Assembly: GCA_015179025.1 (NCBI GenBank)
Contig: WHUX01000489.1
Coordinates: 1-22,978 of the forward strand
Direction: 5' to 3'
From: Terfezia claveryi
Taxonomy: Eukaryota > Ascomycota > Pezizomycetes > Pezizales > Pezizaceae
Length of the DNA: 22,978 bases
The notes beneath the pieces are model-generated. The model made no database searches. It was not told where the DNA came from and worked only from the letters and a program-made list of their open reading frames with translations. The position numbers and the translations under genes were made by a program. This document shows positions 8,056 to 16,657 of this stretch, piece by piece. The number at the start of each line of letters is the position of its first letter. Positions within the stretch are counted from its first letter, which is position 1.

Positions 8056-8880
8056 AGCCAAGCTTTGAATACCCTATCAAAAATCCCGAATAAATTGGCA
8101 TTACAAATGGGTAATTAAAATCATTTTCACCACATCACGGGATGGCTTTCTGTAACCGAGTCCCAAGGCCCTATACTATATTCGGCTAGAGTAAGTTCTA
8201 GTCGGGTTTGGGCAAAATCTTAACACTGCCATTATGAAGGTGATGTAGTGCCAAAGCCCATTCAACCCAATTTGAATCAAAAAGTGAGTTAAGCTTCTAG
8301 AAGGTTGGCATCTAGATCCCTACCCCCGATCTCCTCTATTAGCCCCTCAAATGCTTCATCTAGGCTAGGGCCTTAACCATCTCTTCCTGGCCTGCATCGT
8401 CATCTGCTGCTTTTAAATTTAGGTAATTCTTTAGACACCAAGCCTGCATCTCCCAAAGAAAACAGCAACCCTTTTCGGTACCATGTCACTAACTTCCGTT
8501 TGTTATTGACATGAGGCATGCCAGTAGGTCTTTAGCTATAGCTATCAAGGTTGTGTGTTAACAGGGTTGTGTTGACAAGAGACTCACACCGTCTTAGCAA
8601 ATTCATAAGCTCTATGGGGACCTCTTAGCGTATTCCAAAGTTATGAGACCCTCAGGGATTTTGTGGGCCTTGGCGTGGAGTGAATAAATTTCCCAAAGTT
8701 TTCCGTTTATTTGGGGTTATTCGGTCGTTTATACGGTTTTTCCATGGTCAAACCATGGATAAATGGTTGTGTGGCCATTTTCGTAAAAACGAAAATCGAG
8801 TGTTTTTTCGGTTGCCAAGATATTCGAAATATACGGCGTATAAATTTAACTTTGAATACCCCTAATATATAGAAACTACT
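8056..8880 (+). other. Unassigned AT-rich segment inside the Copia remnant
   Basis: I see no convincing gene in about 825 bases. A 12-base direct repeat, CTTTGAATACCC, stands at 8063-8074 and 8850-8861 and may mark an inserted element. Short palindromes occur near 8740 (CCATGG, 5 bases, CCATGG) and near 8778 (ATTTTCGT, 3 bases, ACGAAAAT). On the minus strand near 8300-8450 a weak coding-like stretch reads LDEAFEGLIEEIGGRDLDAN, of unknown origin. Confidence 0.4.
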
Positions 8881-8970
8881 CAAAACCCAGCTGATGTATT
8901 CACCAAGCCTTTGGACGCTCAAAAACACACCAAGTTTACAAAAAACTCGGCTGTGCCATCTGAGAGAGAG

Positions 8971-9441
8971 TGTTGAAACGCACATCCGGCACACCCGCTA
9001 CCCAGCGCCGGTAACCACCCTCGCCGTCAACTAAATCACCGATATTGCCGAAGCCACCATTTTTCAGCTGAATGCAAGAGTCATACTATCGTATACGCAA
9101 TCATCTTACGTTCGTATATACGCAATCATTATTATTAATTATTTACGTATGTTGGGTTGAGTCAAACTCTGGTAGCCACCCGGTTGTCGGTCGTCGCAGG
9201 ACCGCTACTCGCGATCCTTGCATTTCCTTGATTCCTGAGTTTCCATGTATATAGACACCGCTCCGGACCTGTATTTTCGTGAATCAAGCAAGTCTTCAAT
9301 TCGCCTCGTTCTCACTCGCATTGCTCTTCTCCTAGTTCTATTATCCACTTTGCGTTTTACCATCCGCTCCAGTAGGTTTATTACTAGAGATCTGCTCGCA
9401 CTCGTGCTCGCTGCCGTTGCCGCTGCCGCCTCGCTAGAACA
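8971..9441 (+). repeat. Copia LTR (471 bp)
   Basis: It begins TGTTGAAACG directly after a polypurine tract and ends CTAGAACA, so the ends are TGTT/AACA, typical for Copia. A TATA box (TATATAGA, 9248-9255) lies in the middle. ATACGCAATCAT is repeated near 9095 and 9120. The next base enters the C-terminus of the Mutator-like transposase, whose stop codon is supplied by the LTR end, so the Copia element inserted into that older gene. Confidence 0.8.
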
Positions 9442-10335
9442 TCTTCCGCTGCCTAACAAGATATCTCCACATATCTTTTGTTAGCTGTTGCACCTGCTCA
9501 AAGCTTTCCCGTACACGAATGACAATGTTTGCCCTCTCAACATTCCGCCCGCTCCTTTCTTCTTCAAACCTGACAGTCCCGACAGTTTCATACACCTCCA
9601 TACCACACTCCGCAAACATCCTTATATATGCCTCCCACTGTAGAGGGGCTAATACTTTGGCTTCAGTATCGAGGTGGAAGATATGCCGACATGGAAGTAA
9701 GTATTGCCTGTGGAATTTGCAATGGCAGCACCTCTGAAGGAAGGTTATACCTTTTTAAAGACGAGCCACCAAGCTCTCCCAACTGCTCTGAGCCTTCATG
9801 TGTACCTGCACCTCGAACCGCATGGTAAATCTGAGTTGCAGAGTAATTTTTGGCTGCTTCAAATTTTATATACTCTGGCAATATGCTAGGTTTTTCAATA
9901 CGGAAGCTCTCCTCAATATCGTGAGAATGGGTATGTTCATCAAGGCGCTCAATAGTAACTGCTGAACCATCCACTAGACGTGAGACCTTCATTCGGACAT
10001 TGCAAAGGCATAAATCTCGAATACTGGTATGCCGTCGTTTAATGGCCTTGCCATTAGGTAGTATCGTGAGCTACCACTGTGCTTGACGTCCTACTCTTCC
10101 GAAGCCTGCACTCATATTTCTGTACATAGACTGTACCATATGCTTGTAGTAGTTCTGACTGAAGCTTGGTATAAACTGAATCAACATATGGCCAGATCGT
10201 GTCGAATTCTTCGGGAGATATGGTCACCGGTTTACTGAGGTCAAACAACATATTGCGGAGGTGGAGAGCATCAGCAGATATCGACATCATGGCTGCAGAC
10301 ATTTTGATATCTTCTGTATTCGAGTGATATGGCAA
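9442..10335 (-). pseudogene. Mutator-like transposase remnant (FLYWCH-like and SWIM parts)
   Basis: Three minus-strand frames join into one protein with two frameshifts: 10335-10054, about 10040-9750, and about 9750-9434. The first two give a Cys/His region (KYECRLRKS, then LCLCNVRMKV, then ERLDEHTHSHD) like a FLYWCH/FAR1 zinc finger, then a helical spacer ending LGGSSLKRYN. The last gives CHCKFHRQYLLPCRHIFHLD (minus, 9727-9668), the CxC...CxH pattern of a SWIM zinc finger found at the C-terminus of Mutator-like transposases. The DDE core normally between them is missing, so this is an internally deleted remnant. The join lies at an A-run near 9754, which also shifts frame. The C-terminus is cut by the Copia LTR. 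Confidence 0.6.
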
Positions 10336-10580
10336 TTGATATGTTAATCAAATGTTGAAGGGGATTCCGTTGAAGAGATCACTCGTCATGACGCCCCCTT
10401 TCTGCATCCCAAAGCAGCTAGACACCCAAGCTGCTTCCTTCCCTCTATAGGATGGTGAGACTTTTAGCGTGATCAGCTTGAAGCGCTTCCGTAATAACAG
10501 CCACAACATCATGCGGAAATGTTGATGTGGTAATGTCCACGACATCATGTGACTTACGTCGACACGTTCAACCACAAGTA
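10336..10580 (-). other. Unassigned sequence upstream of the transposase remnant
   Basis: A minus frame is open here (SHMMSWTLPHQHFRMMLWLL, then SPSYRGKEAAWVSSCFGMQK) but its first third lies in LINE A's 5' UTR, so the apparent start is artificial. It may be the 5' flank or a lost N-terminal exon of the transposase. I recognise no family. Confidence 0.3.
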
Positions 10581-10835
10581 CAGGACGAGCGCTCGGTCGG
10601 GTCTCAATAACCAGAGCACCTACAGACAAGAGGATAGCACCACGAGATAGCCCTCGCTGTCCACATCAAGAATATCTACACAGACCTCGGGGGAACAACT
10701 ATCGCGACCCTTTCCCCCTCTTCTGAAGCTTTTCGTCTCTTCCTCGCTCTTCTTCTTCTCCACTCTCACTGAAATCTCTCTCTCACGGGCATTGGTCTAC
10801 GATTCCGCGAGAGCAACCACACCAGGTCGGCACCA

Positions 10836-10878
10836 CCAATCAGGGAAATTGTAACTCCCACACCAAACCACAGCCAAT
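10836..10878 (+). promoter_or_regulatory. Shared 5' UTR block with two CCAAT boxes (LINE A)
   Basis: CCAATCAGGG at 10836, TAACTCCCACACCA at 10852-10865 and CCAAT at 10874-10878, ending just upstream of the ORF1 ATG at 10890. The same order and nearly the same spacing occur in C, F and G. Confidence 0.6.
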
Positions 10879-10889
10879 CGGCTACAAAC

Positions 10890-11973
10890 ATGCCTCAGAA
10901 AAAGAGGAAAGACAACCCGGGCAAGCTCGACAAGCGCAACCCACCACTCAAGACCTGGGTGCCAGTTACCAGGCACCCACAGCCACCTCATCCACAGTTG
11001 GCAACAGCCACCACTCCCACTCCCCCTCAGCCACATCAGCCACCACCCCTCGAAATAGCCACCCAAGTCCACCACCAAGACCGTGCGGCACAGATAATGC
11101 AAGCTACTGTGTCCGACTACGACACCGACGACGAGGAGTCAATTGGATACCAGGAGAGCGACACCGACGAGCCAATTGCAAATGAGGCAGATATCCCTGC
11201 CCGTGTCAATGGCAACTGATATATTCCTTAGAGAGATCGTAAGGTTCAGCGAAGAGACATTGACATGGGTTAGAGGGCTCACCCATTGAGGGCTCATCCA
11301 TTAATTGTAAGAGAACGGTCTGGTGCTTACAGGAAATCCTGGCGTACATAGGTTGTGCGTACACAGGTTGTGAGGGGTTTCGTCCAGGGGAAACGTTCGA
11401 TCGAGCTGCTCAAGTTTTCAAGTCCGAGTTAGAGTTAGGGGGCGCAGCATGGGCTTATAGTACTCCACCTATTCGACCGACCTCCCACCTCCCACCACAC
11501 CACCAGAGGTCGCAGACTCTAGCACGCAGACCACACCTCCACCTCCTACCATCTCATACGCGGAGGCAGCAACTAACACCAGGCAACCAACAATACCAAG
11601 GCTCCCGAGAAAGGCAAAGGTAGGGCGGAAAAAGTACCGCCAAGGAGGAAAAGCAAGGCAGGGCCCCACCCCCACAGGGCCACCCTGAAGCAAAAACCCC
11701 GTCAAACATCAGAGGTAGGGGCAAAGAGCCGGCGAAATCTCCACCCCCCCCAGCCTATAGGAAAGTGACGCCACCCCGAACCCATCTCCCAACCTCAGAA
11801 GGACAACACAGGCTCGAACACAAGCAGTAGTCTTGCATGCTGCCCAACCAAGTACAAACCCGGTCTGATGCGCAGATGGATCGAGGATATAATAAGAATG
11901 CCAAATAAGGGGATTCGTGGTTGTTGCTAGAAGGGAGAAGGGTCGGTAAGGTGGCGTCGTCACTAGTGATCTA
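10890..11973 (+). pseudogene. ORF1 of LINE A, N-terminal and middle part
   Basis: ATG at 10890 opens KKRKDNPGKLDKRNPPLKTW, a basic then Pro/His/Thr-rich N-terminus, followed by an acidic stretch (TDDEESIGYQESDTDEPIAN). The same layout is found in ORF1 of copy C. The frame stops at 11217-11219. Further on, in shifted frames, come FDRAAQVFKSELELGGAAWA, YAEAATNTRQP, a Lys/Pro-rich linker and KYKPGLMRRWIED, then VGKVASSLVIYV at the junction with element B. The remaining 28 codons are at 18706-18795. The middle part (11220-11460) does not match copy C, so A and C are different subfamilies. The encoded protein probably binds RNA; that role is inferred from LINE ORF1 proteins in general. Confidence 0.68.
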
Positions 11974-12089
11974 TGTGTGTGATGATGTTCTATTCTTCAA
12001 ACATACCAGGCATAAGGCCTTCACGACGCTAAGGCTCTGATCACACTGACTAATCTAAGCTATATAAGGATGGGGCTAATAAGCCCACA
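11974..12089 (-). repeat. 3' LTR of element B (116 bp)
   Basis: It matches the copy at 18586-18705 with a few small indels and substitutions. On the minus strand it begins TGTGGGCTTATTAGCCCC (a small hairpin) and carries TTATATAGCTTAG as a possible TATA box. Left TSD ATCTA is at 11969-11973. Confidence 0.88.
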
Positions 12090-12101
12090 GACCCCCCTCC
12101 T
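12090..12101 (-). other. Polypurine tract of element B
   Basis: On the minus strand AGGAGGGGGGTC lies directly before the 3' LTR, the place where plus-strand cDNA synthesis is primed. Confidence 0.7.
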
Positions 12102-12258
12102 AGAATCGACGCAGTCGAGAAGAAGAGAGGGGAAGAGTAAAAAACTTGTAAAAGAAACCAGATATTATCCATTGTAGCCATTCAACACCATAACAGACCG
12201 TGATAATGTAGACAACTTATTAACCTCACTCATGAGACCAACACACAAAATTACATAG

Positions 12259-12474
12259 ATCACCGGGCACGTAATTCCTTCAAAACTTGGTAGACCTCCG
12301 TAGGGGATTCCAGAACCCTAAGCTTTAATGTCTTATCCAACTTCCATAATACCCCTTCCTGTATCTGCATCTTTTTCGCCAACCACCTAACCCACCTAGC
12401 AATCGTCGCATCGGGAGGCACAAATCCGGACTTCAGGAAGTTCCGTAATAGGGCAAAGCACCAAGCTTAGCCTT
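12259..12474 (-). pseudogene. Element B: pre-integrase-like pol fragment
   Basis: Minus-strand frame: RNFLKSGFVPPDATIARWVR, then WLAKKMQIQEGVLWKLDK and ESPTEVYQVLKELRAR before a stop. The pattern (short helix, PP motif, basic helix, then a strand 'DGxLW/YRR' type and an EVxxVLKELH-like end) resembles the segment just before the zinc finger of Ty3 integrases. The finger and the catalytic core do not follow; after the stop there are about 170 bases of AT-richer sequence to the polypurine tract, with no gene. An upstream frame (IHTLHDPAYSAKDKAKLGAL) seems to belong to the same protein after a frameshift. Identification is tentative. Confidence 0.4.
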
Positions 12475-12542
12475 GTCCTTAGCCGAATATGCTGGATCGT
12501 GCAAGGTATGAATATTCCCAATTTCTATGGGTTGTCCGGTGG

Positions 12543-12847
12543 GTTGCTGATGATCATGGGTTGCTGATGTTCATGGATTGCTGATGTTCGTGGATTGCTG
12601 ATTTCGTGGATTGCTGATGTTCGTAGGGTTGCTAATGTTCGTGGGATTGCTGATTCGTAGGGTTGCTGATGTTCGTAGGGTTGCTAATGTTCGTGGGATT
12701 GCTGATGTTCGCAGGGTTGCTAATGTTTGTGGGATTGCTGATGTTCGTAGGGTTGCTAATGTTCGTGGGATTGCTGATGTTCGTAGGGTTGCTGATGTTC
12801 GTAGGGTTGCTGATGTTCGTAGGGTTGCTGATGTTCGTAGGGTTGCT
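12543..12847 (-). repeat. 18-bp minisatellite in element B (about 17 units)
   Basis: Unit GTTGCTGATGTTCGTAGG with variants (ATTGCT, CTAATG, CGTGGG, TTTGTG) and a few short units. The last five units near 12779-12846 are identical or nearly so, and those at the left end are most diverged. On the minus strand it reads NISNPT in a loop, in the same orientation as gag and protease. It sits where reverse transcriptase would be expected between protease and integrase. Confidence 0.9.
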
Positions 12848-13069
12848 TACTGCCGGAAATGCAGTCAGAGGAATGTCGGGCTGAAAAAACCAATAACTCC
12901 ACCTCTCCTTTCGGCAAGCAAGACACCACCCTCGTCAAACACCTTGAAGACTCGCCAACCTCAGCCAGGAATGTCGACTTGATGAATTCCCTAGTAACTG
13001 TAGCTTCAGCCTGGAAGTCGGTTGCTATAAGCTGATCTAGCTCGCTGACCAGATCCCTTCGCCCAAACC

Positions 13070-13500
13070 TCTATAGGACCTGTATATGCCATGGGGATCG
13101 TGAAGAGCAAGTCGGCTATAGGCTGTGTTGGATCGTCATCGTATCCACCTATTGCCTGCTAATCCCATCCAACTCGTCGTCACCTCCATATTCAACCTAC
13201 TCCAGCCTTGGGGCCTGGTAATGGAGCAACTTATCTCCACCCTCTTCGGCTTACACAAAACAATCTTCGCCCATGGTATAAAAATTCCAGCCCAATGGCG
13301 ATGCAGAAACTTAACGCCTAACAATAACTGAAAGGGAGCAGACTCCACAACATAAACTTTCTCCATAAACTGATGGGTATCGTCTTCAGGAACAGAAAAC
13401 GCATGTCCAAGCAATACCGAGAGGCTGCATCTTAGAGCCATTTGCCACAACGAAGGCTACATCAGAACCACTAACAAACGTCAAATTCAAGGCTTTAACT
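13070..13500 (-). pseudogene. Element B: retropepsin-like region
   Basis: Minus strand: ALNLTFVSGSDVAFVVANGS, then KMQPLG, a frame change, then FMEKVYVVESAPFQLLLGVK and FLHRHWAGIFIPWAKIVL. The order of a flap-like strand, a 'VYVVESAPFQLLLG' strand and an FLH motif fits Ty3-like proteases (VV..P..ILLG..FL). A degenerate possible active site, VEFGAYEHS, lies just upstream near 13500 where DTGA/DSGA is expected. A weakly coding tail (DDDPTQPIADLLFTIPMAYT) follows to about 13070. From there to the minisatellite (12848-13069) I see only short frames of no known family. Confidence 0.5.
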
Positions 13501-13759
13501 GTGCTCATAGGCACCAAACTCAACAAAGCGCAAGTATCCCAACAGTAAGTAAGTCTTGCCCACCAGGGACTTGGTAAGGATGCAGGATGCCCACCGGCTC
13601 TGCAAGCATAGAATCAGATGGAGAAGGGAGAGAAAACACTTCGCGCTTCTCGCGATCTGGAGTAAGAACATGATATAAGGGTAACTCGATCTCATGATTC
13701 CCTTCAACAACAGTGGATTGCTCATCAACCTTTTCCTGAGAAACAACTGTGGAAACAAC

Positions 13760-14065
13760 TGGGACGGAAGAAGGAAATTGAGTAAAAGAGTGTATGTATC
13801 TGTGTAGTTCGCCGGAGTGGTATGTTATTATTCCGGCGGTTTTGGTTATTCTGATACCCCGGGTTTGCCCCAGCCTGCTGCTGTTGAGGCTGCTGTTGTG
13901 GTTGTTGTTGTTGCCGCCTGGGCTCTGTGCAGTTAGTAGATATATGTCCTGGCTTCAGGCATTTATAGCAGGTAGGTATCTGGGGGCGAACTTGTCCCCA
14001 CTGCTGGAATGCCGGATTGGCTTGCTGATTATGCTGAAAGCCTGCAAATTAGCTTGCTGGAAGCC
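13760..14065 (-). pseudogene. gag: Element B gag, C-terminal block with third zinc knuckle
   Basis: The minus-strand sequence leaves the LINE C insertion inside the Gln/Asn repeat (GFQQANLQAF), changes frame once, and reads NQQANPAFQQWGQVRPQIP, then CYKCLKPGHISTNC (minus, 13970-13929), an intact CX2CX4HX4C knuckle. A Gln/Pro-rich tract (RRQQQQPQQQPQQQQAG) follows. Then a frame with VVSQEKVDEQSTVVEGNHEI and ELPLYHVLTPDREKREVFSL leads toward the protease region, around 13760-13580. Confidence 0.75.
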
Positions 14066-14499
14066 TTGTTGATTGGCTTGCTTTTTTTTTTTTTTTTTTA
14101 AATACTTGTTACTCTTATTCAGTCCCAGTAGGGGACTATGAAGAGCCACCCAGAAACCGGGTGGATTCAGGACAGGCAGTTAATCTGCCAGGTCCACCGC
14201 GAAAAACCCAAACAAGAATTCGTAAGGCGCAGAGCCCCCATGCTGTCATTAACCGGCTAGATGCCAGATGACCCGAGAGGCCTGACTGAGGCCTGTGAAA
14301 ATCTCCGCCTAAACAAAAACACTCGCCAGTAGAAACAAAATCTCCCCGATAACCCTCCAAACCCCTCGCCAATAGAAGAATAAAAAATTAAAAGTAAACG
14401 CTAAAACCCCTCGCGAGTAGAACCTCAACCGAAAAACCTCATAGAACCCCACGTGTCATCCTATCTGCTCCACTCGTATGCTGTAAGGAAAGGGAACTC

Positions 14500-15620
14500 T
14501 CATAGGCCTCTGTTCCACTCGTAATTCGTGGTGCGGAAGACTCGCTTGCCCATACGAAGCCCGTGTGTAGTGTCAATCTCCGCTGCCAAGTAGATGACGA
14601 GTGAAGACGCCAGTTTGCCAACCCTTCTCCCTTCTTGCAGTAGCCAGCGGATACCAACAATTCGAGCCCCCTCGTTATCCTCTTCAATCCAGCGGCGCAT
14701 GAGACCAGGTTTGTACTTCATTGGGGCCGCGTGAAATACAATGGCTCGTGACCGGTTCGGTGGGGGGGTGGTGATGAATCCTGCATGTTGGGGTACGCGG
14801 TCTCGTGTCGTAATTTTGCGTGGTGCCGATGGTTTATAATGGGTCGGGGGTGGTGTCTGTGTTTTCCTTTCTTCTTTCCCCTTGCCCTTTCCAGCTCCCG
14901 AAGGTAAGGATGTGGTTGAGGTCGCTGCCTCCGCATATGTACGTACTGGAGGGGTGTCGGTGTTGGTGGAGACCGGAAGTATTGTCTGGCTGCTTGTGTC
15001 TGTTCCTGGCGTGGTCGGAGCTGTGTTCTGGGTGCTTGTATCAACCTGGAGCACCTCTTCATCTGGTGTCGTCTGGGTGCCTGTATCTGTCTGAGGAGTG
15101 GTAGGGGGAGTGATTAAAATCTTGTGCCTCATTGCGGCCTCTCGAACTGTGTTGCGGTTATCACCACCCATCGTGAACCCAACAATTTCAAGATTCTCGA
15201 AGATTCCATTGATATGAAAATCAACTTTATCAATGTCGACCTGGTCTATCAGTAATTTCTTAGTCGGAGGACAGACCACCAGAGTCCTGGGATGAGCGTC
15301 TTTAGAGCCGCAACGTCGAGTGGCGGTGGTGGTGTATTTGCAATTGGCTCATCGGTGTCGCTCTCCTGGTATCCAATTGACTCAGTATCACTCTCGTGGC
15401 TTCCGATTGGCTCCTCGTCGTCAGAAGAATCCGAGTCAGCTACAGTGGCTTGCATGAACTGTGCCATACGTTGAGCGGAAGTCTGAGCTGGAGTGGTGGT
15501 TGTTGCCGACTGAGGGTGAGGTGGCTGTGGATGCCCGGTGACTGGCAACCGAGTCTTGAGTGGTGGCTGTACTCGGTCCCGCTTTCCGGGGTTGTCTTTT
15601 CTCTTTCCCTTTCCTGGCAT
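14500..15620 (-). pseudogene. ORF1 of LINE C (about 373 codons, one frameshift)
   Basis: ATG at 15620 follows the CCAAT block. N-terminal part: basic start (KGKRKDNPGKRDRVQPPLKT), a Pro/Thr-rich stretch and an acidic run (DSDSSDDEEPIGSHESDTES). One base change in phase near 15280-15291 joins ALKTLIPGL to VVCPPTKKLLIDQVDIDKVD. Then come a short folded part (FENLEIVGFTMGGDNRNTVR), a long Thr/Pro linker, and a conserved C-terminal domain: RAIVFHAAPMKYKPGLMRRW, IVGIRWLLQEGRRVGKLASS, LVIYLAAEIDTTHGLRMGKR, VFRTTNYEWNR. It stops at TGA 14502-14500. The strand-helix order of that domain is compatible with an RRM-like fold as in other LINE ORF1 proteins (inference). No zinc knuckle is seen. It is the least damaged coding region in the window. 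Confidence 0.8.
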
Positions 15621-15624
15621 TGTT

Positions 15625-15667
15625 ATTGGCTACTTGGTGGTGTGGGAGTTATCTTTGGCCGTATTGG
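15625..15667 (-). promoter_or_regulatory. Shared 5' UTR block with two CCAAT boxes (LINE C)
   Basis: On the minus strand CCAAT (15667-15663), then TAACTCCCACACCA (15651-15638), then CCAAT (15629-15625), directly before the ORF1 ATG at 15620. The block equals those of A, F and G. Confidence 0.6.
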
Positions 15668-15941
15668 CCGGCTGTGTTGGTGTGGGTGCTCTCGCAGAAT
15701 CGTGGACCAATGCCCGTGAGAGAGAGATTTCAGTGAGAGCGAAGAAAAAGAAGAAGAGCGAGGAAGAGAAAAGCTTCAGAAGAGGGGGAGAGGGTCGCGA
15801 TAGTTGTTCCCCCGAGGTCTGTGTAGATATTGTTGATGTGAACAGCGAGGGCTATCTCGTGGTGCTATCCTCTTGTCTGTAGGTGCTCTGGTTGTTGAGA
15901 TCCGACCAAGCACTCGTCCTGTGAGTCAAGATCCGGAAGTT

Positions 15942-16064
15942 GTTGATTGGCTTGCTGGAAGCCTTGTTAATTGGCTTGCTGGAAGCCTTGTTGATTGGCT
16001 TGCTCGAAGCCTTGTTGATTGGCTTGCTGGAAGCCTTGTTGATTGGCTTGCTGGAAGCCTACCG
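15942..16064 (-). repeat. 24-bp tandem repeat in gag of element B (five units)
   Basis: On the plus strand ATTGGCTTGCTGGAAGCCTTG plus 3 bases, repeated with few changes. On the minus strand each unit encodes GFQQANQQ. LINE C inserted in this array, so one or two units remain on its other side (14041-14081). The unit is eight codons, so unit number can change without breaking the frame. Confidence 0.88.
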
Positions 16065-16643
16065 GTAAAAGTCGGCGATTGTACTGATTTTGCTGTTGTT
16101 GGCCCGATTGGGCTTGGAAGGGCTGATGCTGCTGTAGCTGCTGTTGTGCTGCCTTCATCTTCCGGCAATCACCGATCTCGTACCCTTCAAAGCCACAAAA
16201 CTGACATTGCTTCTTTTTCCTATCCTTACCGTCCTTATCCTTTGAAGCTTCTTTGGATCCATCCTTCTTCCTGCACTCATCTGCAGTATGCCCTGGTTTT
16301 AAGCATATAGAGCAAGTTTTGTCCAAACGATCTGCCAACTCTGTATTAACACTAGCCGCCACATCTTCCCAGAAGACCTCCTCTTTTTGTCATCTTAATT
16401 TGCTTCTTAAGCCAGTCTGGGAAGGTGTTCCTGATGGCTTTGCACTTCGAGCCCCAGGCAGCCTTGCCGGCCCTCGTGCAAAGCCTAGTGACATGGCCTC
16501 TAAAAGGGACTACACCCAAGGCTTTCTTATCAAACGGATTCCATCGGTAGGCCTCGAGTTCCAGCTCTGCCTGTTGAGCATCTATCGTAGAATCGAACTG
16601 TTGGACTAGGAGATCGTATAGAGAGACCTCTACGACCCCGTCC
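15956..16643 (-). pseudogene. gag: Element B gag, middle block with zinc knuckles 1 and 2
   Basis: After the LINE D insertion the minus-strand frame resumes as ALHIPDGVVEVSLYDLLVQQ, then WNPFDKKALGVVPFRGHVTR and WLKKQIKM (capsid C-terminus). A frameshift near 16375-16385 leads to VFWEDVAASVNTELADRLDK and two knuckles: CSICLKPGHTADEC (minus, 16314-16273, intact) and CQFCGFEGYEIGDC (minus, 16206-16165), where the expected His is Tyr (TAC). A Gln-rich tract and the 24-bp repeat follow. Confidence 0.82.
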
Positions 16644-16657
16644 GGGATGTGAAGGGC

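Larger units (their letters stand above)
7520..9441 (+). mobile_element. Copia (Ty1) retrotransposon remnant, 3' half
   Basis: Two pieces of Copia RNase H C-terminal sequence (7540-8055 and 8881-8970) flank about 825 bases with no clear coding. A purine-rich tract (TGAGAGAGAG, 8961-8970) abuts a 471-bp LTR. The 5' part of the element is absent. AT-rich decay and many stops suggest it is older than the Ty3 copy. The two RNase H ends may come from one element split by an insertion or from two elements. Confidence 0.75.
14082..15939 (-). mobile_element. ORF1-only LINE 'C', apparently full length (1858 bp)
   Basis: It is flanked by a 16-bp TSD, TTGTTGATTGGCTTGC (14066-14081 and 15940-15955), inside the gag repeat of element B. 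On the minus strand: 5' UTR 15939-15621, ORF1 15620-14500, 3' UTR 14499-14100, then 18 A (14099-14082). There is no ORF2, and no deletion scar is visible because copies A and D have the same ORF1-to-3' UTR junction. The 3' UTR carries TACTGGCGAG-like motifs, the GGCCTCAGTCAGGCC hairpin, TTAATGACAGCA, and the terminal hairpin AGTCCC/GGGACT (plus positions 14121-14126 and 14132-14137). Confidence 0.88.

Noticed and set aside
8707..8994. 95-codon minus-strand frame across the Copia polypurine tract
   Set aside because: It runs antisense through Copia RNase H, the polypurine tract and the LTR start, with no family resemblance.
10348..10629. 93-codon minus-strand frame starting MSVGALVIETRPS
   Set aside because: Its first third is antisense to the 5' UTR of LINE A, and the same start is seen antisense to LINE C at 15873. 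It crosses an element border, so it is not a gene as it stands.
11469..11963. Minus-strand frames opposite ORF1 of LINE A
   Set aside because: Gly/Val-rich shadows of the Pro-rich ORF1 linker; the plus strand keeps the conserved KYKPGLMRRW block.
12611..12982. Open frames on the plus strand with VADVRRVANVRGIADVRR-like repeats
   Set aside because: They are translations of the 18-bp minisatellite. The gag and protease-like parts of element B run on the minus strand, so the plus frames are shadows.
14820..15882. Several plus-strand frames opposite LINE C
   Set aside because: They are antisense to ORF1 and the 5' UTR of C, have low-complexity composition and no match to any family; the minus-strand ORF1 is supported by copies A and D.
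15942..16064. CRISPR-like repeat array
   Set aside because: Units are directly adjacent with no spacers, they are in frame within gag, and the context is eukaryotic. The same holds for the 18-bp, 48-bp and 60-bp arrays.
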